64,000 bases of DNA from Ferrovibrio sp041906005 (GCF_041906005.1 NZ_JAYRJY010000001.1:2914001-2978000), one strand, 5' to 3'. Shown: positions 16,268-25,773, counted from the stretch's first letter. A program made the numbers and translations. The notes: generated from the sequence alone by a model not told the origin.

Positions 16268-16287
16268 CCCATGCCCGCGGGCATGGG
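16268..16287. terminator. 20-bp perfect palindrome after the chemoreceptor gene
   Basis: CCCATGCCCG is followed directly by its reverse complement, 18 bases past the chemoreceptor stop on the minus strand. It can form a strong hairpin with a CGCG loop but has no T-run, so its role as terminator is uncertain. Confidence 0.45.
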
Positions 16288-16305
16288 AAACCCTTTGAAA
16301 GACGG

Positions 16306-18828
16306 TCAGAATTCCTGCCAGTCGTCCTCATCCGCCGCCGCCGGCCTTGGCGCTGCCGCAGCCGGTTTGGGGGCCGGCGCAGGAGTCGCCGCCGGGCTAG
16401 CCTTGGCGGGTGCCGGCTTTGCCGTGGCCGCCTTGGCAGCCAAAGCCGGTTTTGGCGCGGGAGCCGGCGCCGGCACGGAGACGGGTTTGGATGCGACGAC
16501 GGCCGGCCCGCGGTTGCTGTCCAGCTTGAAGAAGCCGACCAGATCAGCCAGTTCGCTGGCCTGACCGGCCAGGCTCTGGGCGGCGGCTGTCGTCTCTTCC
16601 ACCAGGGCGGCGTTGCGCTGGGTCATCTCGTCCATCTGGCCGACGGCGGTGTTGATCTGCTCCAGGCCGGTGGCCTGCTCGCGGCTGGCGGCGGCGATCT
16701 CGGCCACGATGTCGCTCACCTTCTTGATCGACGACACGATCTCGGTCAGCGACTGGCCGGTGCGGCCCACCAGATCGGCGCCGGTCTTCACCTGGGTATT
16801 CGATTCCTGGATCAGCGCCTTGATGTCCTTGCTGGCATTGGCCGAACGCTGGGCCAGGGCGCGCACTTCCTGCGCAACGACCGCAAAGCCCTTGCCGGCT
16901 TCACCCGCGCGGGCGGCCTCGACCGAGGCATTCAGGGCCAGCAGGTTGGTCTGGAAGGCGATCTCGTCGATCAGGCCGACAATGTCGCTGATCTTCTGCG
17001 CGCTTTCCTCGATGCGGCTCACCGCGGAGACCGCATCGCCCACCACGCTGCCGCCCTTCTCGGCGGTGTCGCGCGCCGCCGTGGCCAGCTGGTTGGCCGC
17101 CTGGGCGTTGTCGGCATTCTGCTTCACCGTCGTGGTGATCTCGTGCATCGAGGCGGCGGTTTCCTCGATGCTGGCTGCCTGACTTTCCGTGCGCTGCGCC
17201 AGGTCCTGGCTGCCAGACGAGATTTCATCCGAGGCAGTTTTCACCGACTGGGCCGTATTGGTAAGGCGGCCGGCGAAATCGCGCATACGCTCGGCCATGC
17301 CGTTGGCGCTGTCTTTCAGCTGGCCGAACACGCCATGATAGTTGCCGCGCACCGATTTGGTCAGGTCGCCGCCGGCCATCGCGCCCATGGTGTCGGCCAT
17401 TTCGCCGGCCATCGTCTGCAGCGTCGCGGCCAGGCGATTGAGTTCCTGGCTGGTGGTGAGGAAGAAGCCATCCTTGCCACTTTCATTGATGCGGCCCGAC
17501 AGGTCGCCCTGCGCCACCTTGTTGACCAGCGCGGCGATTTCCTCGCCGGCGGCCTTTTCGCGCACCTCGCGGCTGGCCCGCTGCTCCTCGGCGACGCGGC
17601 GTTGCTCGGCGATATCGGCCTCGGCCTGCTCGCGGGCGATCATATTGTCCTTGAATACCTGCACGGCCTTGGCCATCTGGCCGATCTCGGCGCCGCGATC
17701 GACAAAGGGAATATCGACAGCCAGATCGCGGTCGGCCAGACGCTGCATAGCGCTGGTCATGCGCTGGATCGGGCCGCTGACGCGCCACTGCACGATCAGG
17801 AAACCGAAAACGGTGAAGGCGATGGCCGCCACCAGGACGGCGCCGCTGAGGATCAGGCTCTGCCGCGTTTCCGTCATCTGGGCTTCGGCGCGCTTGATCA
17901 ACTCGTCCAGGGCCGTATTGGCGATGGCGTTCAGCATATTGAGGTCGTCGGTCACGTGGCCCTGGTATTTCGCCTGTTCAACAGGCGATGGTTGGCCGCT
18001 GCTGAAGGCTTTCACGATCAGTTGGCGTTCTTCGGCGATGGGGCCGGAGAAGAATGCCTTCGCGGTATTCACCGCGTCGCGTACCGGCGCTGCTGTATCA
18101 CTGCGGTTGGCAATCGTGGTGACGATACCCCAGGCAGTGGCAACACGGCCGGCATCATCGGTGTGGGCTATGACTTCGGGCATTCCCCAGCTCTGCCCCG
18201 CCGACATCGTCGTCAGAATGCGCAGCACAAGCGACCCGGCATAGTTGCGGATGGTCCATGCATTCTGCTTGACGCTAAGCAACTGGTCGACGGTGGGGTC
18301 AACCAACTGGAGCGAAGATTCCAGGAAATCGGACGCCTCCTGCACGGCGTCGAGGTAAGCCTGCGTCACCCGCGGCCAGTCCTGCGCGGCCTGCGCCTCG
18401 CGCTGGGCCTTAGGCTGCCCGATCATGGTCATCATTTTCGGACGCAGCGCATCGACCGCATCATGGGTGGATTTCAGCTTGGTCAGGATCGGCCCTGCAC
18501 CCGGCATGTCCCGCAGCGACGACAGAAGACTAAAGCCGGTGTTGTAGCCATCCTTGGTGCTGTCGCGCTGGGCGCTGATATTGTCGATCGTGTCCTTGGA
18601 GGCCGGTGCGTCTGCGCGCAGCGAGATCAGAATGTTGCCGCGCTCCAGCCGATGCTGCTGCAGGCTGCGGAAGAAGGCCTGGCTGATCGGGGCCAGCGTC
18701 GCCACCTTCTGGGCGGCGTTGTAGCGCTGGATGGCCTCGTTCAGCGAAACGGCACTGATGGCGACAAGCATGATGCCCAGGACGCCGATGACGAGGCCCA
18801 GGGTGGTGCGGATGGAAAAAGTCGGCAT
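16306..18828 (-). CDS. methyl-accepting chemotaxis protein with C-terminal DWQEF tether
   Basis: An 840-residue transmembrane chemoreceptor. TM1 is about residues 8-30 (LGLVIGVLGIMLVAISAV). A large helical periplasmic domain of about 290 residues follows, with an LQQHRLERGNILI start reminiscent of nitrate/nitrite-sensing (NIT-like) domains. TM2 is about 322-346, then HAMP (SGPIQRMTSAMQRLADRDL) and a long signalling domain. Its hairpin tip is IVGLIDEIAFQTNLLALNAS with RAGEAGKGFAVVAQEVRAL. The end is a 60-residue Ala/Pro/Lys linker and the pentapeptide DWQEF, which fits the xWxxF class that recruits CheR or CheB. The ribosome site AGGGGA is good. cheW lies 228 bases upstream on the same strand. 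Ligand unknown. Confidence 0.93.
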   Translation of the reverse strand: MPTFSIRTTLGLVIGVLGIMLVAISAVSLNEAIQRYNAAQKVATLAPISQAFFRSLQQHRLERGNILISLRADAPASKDTIDNISAQRDSTKDGYNTGFSLLSSLRDMPGAGPILTKLKSTHDAVDALRPKMMTMIGQPKAQREAQAAQDWPRVTQAYLDAVQEASDFLESSLQLVDPTVDQLLSVKQNAWTIRNYAGSLVLRILTTMSAGQSWGMPEVIAHTDDAGRVATAWGIVTTIANRSDTAAPVRDAVNTAKAFFSGPIAEERQLIVKAFSSGQPSPVEQAKYQGHVTDDLNMLNAIANTALDELIKRAEAQMTETRQSLILSGAVLVAAIAFTVFGFLIVQWRVSGPIQRMTSAMQRLADRDLAVDIPFVDRGAEIGQMAKAVQVFKDNMIAREQAEADIAEQRRVAEEQRASREVREKAAGEEIAALVNKVAQGDLSGRINESGKDGFFLTTSQELNRLAATLQTMAGEMADTMGAMAGGDLTKSVRGNYHGVFGQLKDSANGMAERMRDFAGRLTNTAQSVKTASDEISSGSQDLAQRTESQAASIEETAASMHEITTTVKQNADNAQAANQLATAARDTAEKGGSVVGDAVSAVSRIEESAQKISDIVGLIDEIAFQTNLLALNASVEAARAGEAGKGFAVVAQEVRALAQRSANASKDIKALIQESNTQVKTGADLVGRTGQSLTEIVSSIKKVSDIVAEIAAASREQATGLEQINTAVGQMDEMTQRNAALVEETTAAAQSLAGQASELADLVGFFKLDSNRGPAVVASKPVSVPAPAPAPKPALAAKAATAKPAPAKASPAATPAPAPKPAAAAPRPAAADEDDWQEF

Positions 18829-19056
18829 GGGTATTCCCCTTTATCCCCGTTCTCGGGGGTGTCAGTGGGACTAACTTAGCCGGTCCTGTGTGCGATGCAC
18901 CCGGTTAAAGTGCATAGGTTACCAAGTTTTAATCCTTACACGACGGAAGCTTACACCGCGTAACCTTCCTCCAAGTAAGGCGGCTGGTTAGTGTTAATCG
19001 CCGCGAGCCGAAACCAAATTGCCGCGAAACCCGGGCATGATATCCGCCGGGCCACT

Positions 19057-19641
19057 TCACGCCTGGGCAATCCCGGACCCTTGCTGCGCCGCGATCTGTT
19101 CCATCTGGGCTGCCGTATCCTGGTTGACCAGGTGATCCAGATCGATGATCGAAACCATGCGGTCGCCGCGGGCGACGATCGCGCTGAGGAAACGGTAATC
19201 GGCCTCCATGCCGGTTTCCGGCACGCCCTGCAGATCGCGTTCGGCAATCGACAGGATATCCGACACGGAATCGACCAGCAGGCCGAATGTGCCGTTGGAC
19301 GCCACCACAACGATCACGACATGCATGCTGGTCGGCGTGGTGCGGCCGCCGCCGAAGCGGACCCGCAGATCGTAGATCGGCACGATCGTACCGCGCAGGT
19401 TGATGATGCCGCGCACGAAATCCGGCGTGTTGGGCAGGTTGGTCACTTCGGTCCAGGCGCGGATCTCGCGTACGCTCAGGATGTCGATGCCATAATCCTG
19501 ACTGTCGATGGAAAAGGTGAGATACTCGTTGCTGCCCGAGATGTCACCGACCTGCACGTCCCTGCGGCCATGCGCCGGGATCATGTTCCCCGCCCCGGTG
19601 CTGTTGCCGTTATCGCTCGAAGCTGTGGAGAGTTGGGTCAT
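19057..19641 (-). CDS. cheW: chemotaxis coupling protein CheW
   Basis: A 194-residue cytoplasmic adaptor linking chemoreceptors to CheA. The SH3-like CheW domain starts near residue 38 (EYLTFSIDSQDYGIDILSV). It contains REIRAWTEVTNLPNTPDFV, GIINLRGTIVPIYDLRVRFG and GLLVDSVSDILSI. The 35-residue N-terminal extension is Ser/Asn/Gly-rich and probably flexible. The ribosome site GAGGAGG lies five bases before the ATG. It is upstream of and co-directional with the chemoreceptor gene, forming a two-gene chemotaxis unit without cheA, cheY, cheR or cheB in the window. It must therefore feed a kinase encoded elsewhere. Confidence 0.95.
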   Translation of the reverse strand: MTQLSTASSDNGNSTGAGNMIPAHGRRDVQVGDISGSNEYLTFSIDSQDYGIDILSVREIRAWTEVTNLPNTPDFVRGIINLRGTIVPIYDLRVRFGGGRTTPTSMHVVIVVVASNGTFGLLVDSVSDILSIAERDLQGVPETGMEADYRFLSAIVARGDRMVSIIDLDHLVNQDTAAQMEQIAAQQGSGIAQA

Positions 19642-19873
19642 GTTGCCTCCTCTGAGCGGTTTGCCGACGGCAGATCATCCTGCATCATTTCTACCAAATC
19701 GGCACATGTGGCGGCAGTCAAATTCCGCTTGCATCGCCACAATTTATTGGCTGATGTATAGCCGTCCGTTCAAGGACATTCCATACGCCAACGTCTCGTC
19801 TCGATCTGCTGGCGCGCTGTTCTTTGTCGTGCTGCGCCGGCGCCAGCCGAATACCCCGAAAGGTCAAATTGCC

Positions 19874-20659
19874 ATGCAACTGCCCGTCAATGCCTTCAAG
19901 CATGCATTGAAGGAAGGCCGCCCGCAGGTCGGGTTGTGGTGTTCCCTGTGCAGCAATATCGTGGCTGAAATCGTGGCGACGGCCGGCTTCGACTGGGTGG
20001 TGCTGGATACCGAGCATTCGCCGAATGAACTGCCCATGATCCTGCAGCAGTTGCAGGCCATGCAGATCGATGCCAATACGGCCAGCCCTGTGGTCCGCCC
20101 GGCCTGGAACGATGCTGTGCTGATCAAACGGTTCCTTGATATCGGCTCACCCAACCTGATTCTACCCTTCGTGCAGGATGCGGAAGAGGCGCGCCGCGCA
20201 GTGGCGGCCACACGCTATCCGCCCCATGGCATTCGCGGTGTTTCGGGATCGCAGCGCGCCAATCGTTACGGCCTGGTGCAGGATTATCATGCCCGTGCCG
20301 ACAGTGAGATCGGCGTGATCGTGCAGGTCGAGACGGCCGCCGCGCTGAACCGCATCCCCGAGATCGCCAAGGTTGACGGCGTGGATGGCATTTTCATCGG
20401 CCCGGCCGACCTGTCGGCCGATCTGGGCCATCTGGGCAACAGTGCGCATCCCGATGTGCAGGCGGCCATCATGCGGGGATTGCAGCTTTGCCAGGCGGCT
20501 GGCAAGCCTTGCGGCATTCTCGCGCCGAACGAGGATGATGCGCGCCGTTATCTGGATGCCGGCTTCATGTTCGTTGCCGTCGGCGTCGATCAGGGGCTGC
20601 TGGCCAAGGCCACGCGCGACCTGGCGCGTCGCTTTCGCGGTCACTTGGGCCGGAACTGA
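19874..20659 (+). CDS. HpcH/HpaI family class II aldolase
   Basis: A 261-residue TIM-barrel aldolase of the HpaI/GarL group, which cleaves or forms 4-hydroxy-2-oxo acids to pyruvate plus an aldehyde using a divalent metal. Blocks are QVGLWCSLCSNIVAEIVATA split from GFDWVVLDTEHSPNEL, then RPAWNDAVLIKRFLDIGSPN, RYPPHGIRGVSG with RANRYG, IVQVETAAALNRI and GIFIGPADLSADLGHLG. Metal-binding glutamate (VQVE) and aspartate (PADLS) are present. The ATG at 19874 was chosen because AAAGG lies nine bases upstream and homology begins there. The 232 bases upstream, shared with divergent cheW, show no operator I can name. Physiological substrate unknown. Its stop touches the stop of the convergent gene. Confidence 0.9.
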   Translation: MQLPVNAFKHALKEGRPQVGLWCSLCSNIVAEIVATAGFDWVVLDTEHSPNELPMILQQLQAMQIDANTASPVVRPAWNDAVLIKRFLDIGSPNLILPFVQDAEEARRAVAATRYPPHGIRGVSGSQRANRYGLVQDYHARADSEIGVIVQVETAAALNRIPEIAKVDGVDGIFIGPADLSADLGHLGNSAHPDVQAAIMRGLQLCQAAGKPCGILAPNEDDARRYLDAGFMFVAVGVDQGLLAKATRDLARRFRGHLGRN

Positions 20660-22780
20660 TCAGGGGCTTTTGCGTCGCACCCAGAAGCGGTAGCAGTTGG
20701 CAAATAGTTCGGGATTGTCGCGTTCCACCTCGGCCCAGTGGTCGAGATTGGTCGCCATCGCATCGTCGGGGAAGCGCGATCGATAGCCGGACAAAGCCTT
20801 GGGCACGGAAAACTCGAAACCCAGGAATTCCAGGCCGGCTCCGTCGATCAGCTGCTGCAACTGCGGCGGCGTATAGCGATGTTCCTGACGGTGAAACACC
20901 AGATCGCGCAGGTCGCTCAGCGCATAATAGGCACTGGATTTGCTCAGGTTCGCGGCCAGTTCCGGATCATGCTTGGGCAGGATGCGGCGGAACTCGCGCA
21001 CCTCTTCCGGGCTGTCGCCCAGCCCAAGCCGCGCGATCAGTTCACGGGCCCTCACCACGTCGCGCCGGCCCAATTCGCTATAGAGGCCCAGCATCATGTA
21101 ACCGCCGGGTTTCAGCAGGCCGACCAGCTGGGCGAGGCCGGCCGCCGGATCGCGCAGGTGGTGCAGCACGCCAAAGCTTTCGATCACGTCGAAGCGTCGG
21201 GCGATGCTGCCGATCTTGAGGATATCGGCCTGCGCGAATTCCACATTCTTGATGCCGATCTCGGTCGCTTTGCGGATCGCATAGGACAGGCTGGTTCGGC
21301 TCAGGTCGATGGCCAGCACCTTCGCGAAGGCATAGCTGGTCGCGGCGAGAATGGCGTGCAGGCCCGTGCCGCAGCCGGCAACCAGAATCTCGGGATTGAG
21401 GCGCTCTTCCACCGGAATCTGCTGCAGCGGCAAGGCCGTGCGCAGCCGGCCGCTCACCGTCTGGGGCGTGCCCAGGATGGGCTGATGCCAGCGCGGGAAA
21501 GGACTTTCCTCATACATTTCCTGCACGGTCTGGCTGGTCTGATCCTCGATCGGTGTCAGTGCCGTGATGGTCGTGGCGATGCGGCGCTCGGCCAGCGGCT
21601 CGTCGATCTGGATGCGTTTCAGATCGGCATAGGCCACCGGCCATGATGCAGCGGCCAGACGCTCGACATCGTGGCGCCGGTAAAGCGGCTGATAGCAGGC
21701 ATAGACCGCGAACAGGGCCGCATTATCGGCAGGGGAAAGCGTATCCAGCATGGCGGCCAGCCTGGCCAGCATGGCAGCTTCGTCCTTCACGACCTGATCG
21801 ATATATTCGGCTTGAAAGCCGCGGATCGCCATCAGGTTGAGCAGTGCCTCGTAGCGCGGCAAGGCATCGGGGAATTGAAAGGCCATGGCCAGCAGGCCGC
21901 GACGCAAGGCCGTGAGGCGGCGTTCCAGCACGGGATGGCTGACCAGCCCGTATTGCAGCCAGGCGGGCAGGGCCGCGATCCGCAGGATATCCGGGCAGGA
22001 TGGCTGGGCCAGCGCGGTGGCGATCGCCTCGCCCGGCAGATTGTCGATCGGCTTCAGTGCGACAAATACCGGGTCCAGGCAGATCGCACTTTCAATCAGG
22101 GGAGCCAGATCGCGCGGTTCGATGCCGGGTTCGCCCAGCAATGGCAGTACGCTGGACACCAGTTCGGGATTGGGCTGCTTCAGCCGCACATCCCGCAGCG
22201 ACCGGGCCAGGCCGGCCTTGTAGCGGATGACATCGGGCGCCAGCTTGTGGGCCAGGCCGAAAAACTGGATGGCCTGTTTGGCGTCGCCCTTGATCATCAG
22301 GGCGTAGCCCAGCATGTAGTTGGTTTCAGGATGCTTGGCGTAAACATTCCTGGCGGTCAGCAATGCGCCGATGGCGGCGTCCACGTCGTCATGCGCCAGG
22401 AAGATGTGCGCCAGTCCGATATAAGCCTCGCTGTATTTCGGGTTGAGGGCTATGGCGGCGCCGAAACTCTGTTTGGCGGCGTCAAGTTCGCCGGCCGCCA
22501 GCAGGATATGGCCCAGCGTGGCATGATAATTCTCGAAGTGGAAATCGGCGGCAATGGCCTGTTCAACCAGCCGGCGTGCCGTATCCAGCGCGCCGCGCTG
22601 GAAGGCGACATATCCCTTCAGATGCAGGGCATCGGCAAATCCCGGCTCCTGCTTCAGGATGCTGTCGAGGAAGGCTTCGGCCTGATCGAATTTTTCCGTC
22701 TCGATCGCGCGTATCGCGGCGCGCAGCAGGGGCAGCAGATGTGCCTTGGCTGCTATTTCATCGGAATTCGGGAGTGACAT
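20660..22780 (-). CDS. TPR-repeat class I methyltransferase
   Basis: A 706-residue two-part protein. Residues 20-190 hold several tetratricopeptide repeats (for example PEFADALHLKGYVAF-type units, ALNPKYSEAYIGLAHIFLAH). A helical middle region leads to MYEESPFPRW near residue 425. The class I SAM-methyltransferase domain follows, with motif I EILVAGCGTGLHAILA near residue 462, VLAIDLSRTSL, and the post-motif ESFGVLHHLRDP plus LLKPGGYMMLGLYS. The YEExPFPRW signature recurs in large alphaproteobacterial TPR-methyltransferases whose targets are not known to me. TPRs probably dock a protein substrate. Monocistronic and convergent with the aldolase gene; the ribosome site is weak. Confidence 0.87.
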   Translation of the reverse strand: MSLPNSDEIAAKAHLLPLLRAAIRAIETEKFDQAEAFLDSILKQEPGFADALHLKGYVAFQRGALDTARRLVEQAIAADFHFENYHATLGHILLAAGELDAAKQSFGAAIALNPKYSEAYIGLAHIFLAHDDVDAAIGALLTARNVYAKHPETNYMLGYALMIKGDAKQAIQFFGLAHKLAPDVIRYKAGLARSLRDVRLKQPNPELVSSVLPLLGEPGIEPRDLAPLIESAICLDPVFVALKPIDNLPGEAIATALAQPSCPDILRIAALPAWLQYGLVSHPVLERRLTALRRGLLAMAFQFPDALPRYEALLNLMAIRGFQAEYIDQVVKDEAAMLARLAAMLDTLSPADNAALFAVYACYQPLYRRHDVERLAAASWPVAYADLKRIQIDEPLAERRIATTITALTPIEDQTSQTVQEMYEESPFPRWHQPILGTPQTVSGRLRTALPLQQIPVEERLNPEILVAGCGTGLHAILAATSYAFAKVLAIDLSRTSLSYAIRKATEIGIKNVEFAQADILKIGSIARRFDVIESFGVLHHLRDPAAGLAQLVGLLKPGGYMMLGLYSELGRRDVVRARELIARLGLGDSPEEVREFRRILPKHDPELAANLSKSSAYYALSDLRDLVFHRQEHRYTPPQLQQLIDGAGLEFLGFEFSVPKALSGYRSRFPDDAMATNLDHWAEVERDNPELFANCYRFWVRRKSP

Positions 22781-22853
22781 TTCGCTTTGCAGCAGGGCTT
22801 GGGAACGGATTACTCTGCCACATTAAGAGGAACGCCCCGCTGGAGCAAACATA

Positions 22854-23795
22854 ATGAAAACAACGCCCGTAACCGCTGCCGACCTGTCTGCCTCCGTTCT
22901 GGCGGTGCCGCCTTTGGCGCGATATGCCGACCTGACCCTGAACGAGGAAGCGAATCGGCAGCTGATCGGGTATCTCGAGGCCGGCGGGGTGCGCAGCCTG
23001 ATGTATGGCGGCAACGCCAATTTCTACAATCTTTCAGTCGGCGAATATGCCGAAGTGCTCGATTTCCTGATCGAGGCGGTGGGGCCGGATACCTGGCTGA
23101 TCCCGTCCTTCGGCCCCGATTACGGCAAGCTGATCGACCAGGCCAAAATCCTGCGCGGCTCGAAAGTGCCCACGGCAATGGCACTGCCGATGACGTTTCC
23201 GGCCACGTCCGAGGGGATTGAAACCGGCCTGCGCCGCGCAGCCGTTACCATGGGCAAGCCGCTCATCCTCTATATCAAGGCCGAGAACTACATCGCGCCG
23301 GAAGCGGCCGGCCGGCTGATGCGCGAGGGGCTGGTCTGTGCCGTGAAATATGGCGCCGTGCGTGCCGATCCTGCCCAGGACGAATACCTGAAGCGTCTGC
23401 TCGATCATGTCGACCCCAAGCTGGTGATCAGCGGCATCGGCGAACGGCCGGCCATTGTGCATCTGCGCCAGTTCGGCCTGGGCGGTTTCACCTCGGGTGC
23501 CGTCTGCGTGGCGCCGCGTGGATCGATGGCGATGCTGGCGGCGATCAAGACCGGGAACTGGGCCGAAGCTGAGCGGTTGCGCGAAGCCTATCTGCCGCTG
23601 GAAGACCTGCGCGACGCGATCAGCCCGATCCGCACCCTGCATGACGCGGTGACCCTGGCCGGGATCGCCGATATGGGGCCGATGCTGCCGCTGATGAGCG
23701 TGCTGGGGCCGGAGCTGCGCGCGAAGGTGAAACCCGCGGCGCAGACCCTGAAAGCCTGGGATGCCGGTCTGGCCAAGGCCCAGGCCGCCGAATAA
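22854..23795 (+). CDS. dihydrodipicolinate synthase family lyase
   Basis: A 313-residue (beta/alpha)8 lyase of the DapA/NanA superfamily. The Schiff-base lysine is most likely in LVCAVKYGAVR (near residue 164), and the supporting tyrosine in KPLILYIKAENY. The substrate loop is SLMYGGNANFYNLSV. These differ from true DapA (usually GIKEA), so it is not the lysine-biosynthesis enzyme; it probably cleaves or forms a 2-keto-3-deoxy acid or similar compound. No pathway partner is adjacent. GGAG lies eight bases before the ATG. A strong bidirectional terminator follows. Substrate unknown. Confidence 0.85.
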   Translation: MKTTPVTAADLSASVLAVPPLARYADLTLNEEANRQLIGYLEAGGVRSLMYGGNANFYNLSVGEYAEVLDFLIEAVGPDTWLIPSFGPDYGKLIDQAKILRGSKVPTAMALPMTFPATSEGIETGLRRAAVTMGKPLILYIKAENYIAPEAAGRLMREGLVCAVKYGAVRADPAQDEYLKRLLDHVDPKLVISGIGERPAIVHLRQFGLGGFTSGAVCVAPRGSMAMLAAIKTGNWAEAERLREAYLPLEDLRDAISPIRTLHDAVTLAGIADMGPMLPLMSVLGPELRAKVKPAAQTLKAWDAGLAKAQAAE

Positions 23796-23824
23796 CCTGT
23801 GGAAGAGCCTTCCGGACAGGCATG

Positions 23825-23856
23825 AAAAAAGCCCCGGTTTGCACCGGGGCTTTTTT
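23825..23856. terminator. bidirectional rho-independent terminator
   Basis: An 8-bp perfect stem GCCCCGGT / ACCGGGGC with loop TTGC is flanked by A6 and T6. It serves the DapA-family gene on the left and the convergent acyl-CoA ligase gene on the right. Confidence 0.92.
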
Positions 23857-23873
23857 GCGTCGCGCCGGCAGCG

Positions 23874-25571
23874 TTATTCCGCCGAGCCGGATTTTTTCTT
23901 CTCTTCCTCGACCAGTTCCTTCTTGGACAGCTTGCCGATCAGGGTCTTGGGCAGGGCGTCGCGGATGTCCATCGCCACCGGCATCTCATGCTTGCCCAGT
24001 TTGTCCTTCAGAAACTCGCGCAGTTCTTCGAAAGTGAACGGCTTGGCGCCGGCTTTCAGCTTGATGAACGCCTTGGCGGACTGGCCGCGATACTGGTCGG
24101 GGACGCCGATCACGGTGCATTCCTCGACGGCGGGATGCTCGTAGATCGCTTCCTCGATATTGCGCGGATAGACGTTGAAGCCACCCGAGAGGATCATGTC
24201 CTTCTTGCGGTCGACGATGAAGATATAGCCGTCCTCGTCGATATAGCCTACGTCGCCGGTATGGAAGCGGCCGCCGGCAAAAGCCTCTGCCGTTGCCTCG
24301 GGCTTGTTCCAGTAACCCTTCATCACGTTCGGGCCGGTGATGCAGATTTCGCCGGTCTGGTTCACGCCCATCAGCTTCAGCGGATCGTCGACATCGACGA
24401 TCTCCATGGTCACGCCCGGCAGCGGCAGGCCGCAGGACCCACGCTTGCGCACGCCGCCATACACCGTCTGGGTGCCGGCCGGCGAGGTCTCGGTCATGCC
24501 CCAGCCCTCGATCATCTTGCAGCCGGTCACGTTTTCGAACTTGTCCTGCACCTCAGCCGGCAGCGGAGCGCCACCTGAGGCGCAGAATTTCAGCGCCGAG
24601 AGGTCGTAATCCTTCAGGTTGGGCAGGTTCACGATCGCGGCATACATGGTGGGCACGCCCGGGAAGATCGAGATTTTCTTCTTGTGCAGATCCTCGATCA
24701 CGGCCTTCAGCTCAAAGCGCGGATGCATGATGAATTCCGCGCCGATGATCAGCATGCGCAGCAGCACCGCGCTCAGGCCATAGATATGGAACATCGGCAG
24801 GACCATCATCACACGTTCCTTGCCGTCTTCCAGCAGGTTCATGTTGCCGGTCCAGCAGGCATACATATGCACGGTCGCCGTGATGTTGCCATGGGTCAGC
24901 ATGGCGCCCTTGGGCTGGCCGGTGGTGCCGCCGGTATATTGCAGGATCGCCACTTCCTCGGCCGGATCCTTCACCGGATGTGGCGTGTAGCGGCCGTCAT
25001 TGGCGATCAGGTCGGCGAAGCGGATATGCTTGTCGTCCTTGGGAACGGCGGCGATTTCCTTGCCCTTGGCCAGCGGGAACAGCAGGTTCTTGGGGAAGGG
25101 CAGCACGTCGGGCAGGCGGCAGACCACCACCTTCTTCAGCCGCGTGGTGCCGATCATCTTGGCGATATTCGGATACAGCGCCTTGAGGTCCAGCGTCACG
25201 ATGATGTCGGTCTGGCTGTCCTCGATCTTGTAGCGCAGCTCGCGCTCGGCATCGAGCGGACTGTAATTCACCACCCGGCCGCCGGCCTTCAGGATGGCGA
25301 AGAAGCAGATCACGTAATGCGGCGTGTTGGGCAGGAACAGGCCGACATGCACGCCCGGACCGACGCCCAGCTGCTGGAAGCCCTTGGCGGCGCGGTCGAC
25401 CAGGTCGGAAACCGCCGCATAGGTATAGGTCTTGCCCATGAAGTTCAGGCAGGGCCGCGGCGCGAAGCGCGCGACGGCATCGTCCAGCAGGGTCCAGATC
25501 GGCCTGGCCTGGAAATTCTGTGCCCAGGTTACCCCGGCCGGATAGGATTTTTCCCAGAACGGTGCGCTCAT
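23874..25571 (-). CDS. long-chain fatty acid/dicarboxylate--CoA ligase
   Basis: A 565-residue AMP-forming acyl-CoA synthetase that activates a carboxylic acid through an acyl-adenylate. ATP motif YTGGTTGQPKGAMLTHGN is near residue 215. Further motifs are KFCASGGAPLPAEV, GWGMTETSPAGTQ, the hinge FHTGDVGYIDEDGYIFIVDR and the terminal lysine block LPKTLIGKLSKKEL. It resembles FadD and the dicarboxylate ligase PimA; acyl preference cannot be read from sequence. The ATG at 25571 was chosen because AGGGGGAG lies about five bases upstream, discarding ten extra upstream residues. The C-terminus ends EEEKKKSGSAE. It faces a cluster of acyl-CoA catabolism genes 2 kb away and probably feeds it. Confidence 0.93.
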   Translation of the reverse strand: MSAPFWEKSYPAGVTWAQNFQARPIWTLLDDAVARFAPRPCLNFMGKTYTYAAVSDLVDRAAKGFQQLGVGPGVHVGLFLPNTPHYVICFFAILKAGGRVVNYSPLDAERELRYKIEDSQTDIIVTLDLKALYPNIAKMIGTTRLKKVVVCRLPDVLPFPKNLLFPLAKGKEIAAVPKDDKHIRFADLIANDGRYTPHPVKDPAEEVAILQYTGGTTGQPKGAMLTHGNITATVHMYACWTGNMNLLEDGKERVMMVLPMFHIYGLSAVLLRMLIIGAEFIMHPRFELKAVIEDLHKKKISIFPGVPTMYAAIVNLPNLKDYDLSALKFCASGGAPLPAEVQDKFENVTGCKMIEGWGMTETSPAGTQTVYGGVRKRGSCGLPLPGVTMEIVDVDDPLKLMGVNQTGEICITGPNVMKGYWNKPEATAEAFAGGRFHTGDVGYIDEDGYIFIVDRKKDMILSGGFNVYPRNIEEAIYEHPAVEECTVIGVPDQYRGQSAKAFIKLKAGAKPFTFEELREFLKDKLGKHEMPVAMDIRDALPKTLIGKLSKKELVEEEKKKSGSAE

Positions 25572-25700
25572 TATACTCCCCCTAGACTTCGGGCCAGCCA
25601 TTGCGGGCCGTAGACGGGCCTATTCTAGGAACCGGCAGGCCTCGGCGCAACGTGGCGCTGCGTCAAGCGAATTGGGTTCATCCGGATCGGATCGGCCGCT

Positions 25701-25723
25701 GCGGCCGGGTTGCGCCCGGCCGC
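25701..25723. repeat. GC-rich hairpin in the ligase/EAL intergenic region
   Basis: A 9-bp perfect inverted repeat GCGGCCGGG / CCCGGCCGC surrounds TTGCG, 50 bases before the EAL gene start. It could fold in the leader RNA of that gene; no T-run follows. Function unknown. Confidence 0.4.
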
Positions 25724-25773
25724 TGCGGCTGGCACACTTGATAATAAAGTTTCCAATCCCCGATGAGGCCAGA

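Noticed and set aside
18836..18856. Short CCCC/GGGG inverted repeat in the chemoreceptor leader
   Set aside because: Only a 4-5 bp stem and partly explained by the ribosome-binding site; too weak to call.
14158..18879. A 1573-codon open frame on the plus strand antisense to transketolase and the chemoreceptor
   Set aside because: It spans two certain minus-strand genes in a codon-biased GC-rich region, its protein is His/Gln/Gly/Arg-rich with no recognisable domain, and it crosses a gene boundary and a terminator. It is a shadow frame.
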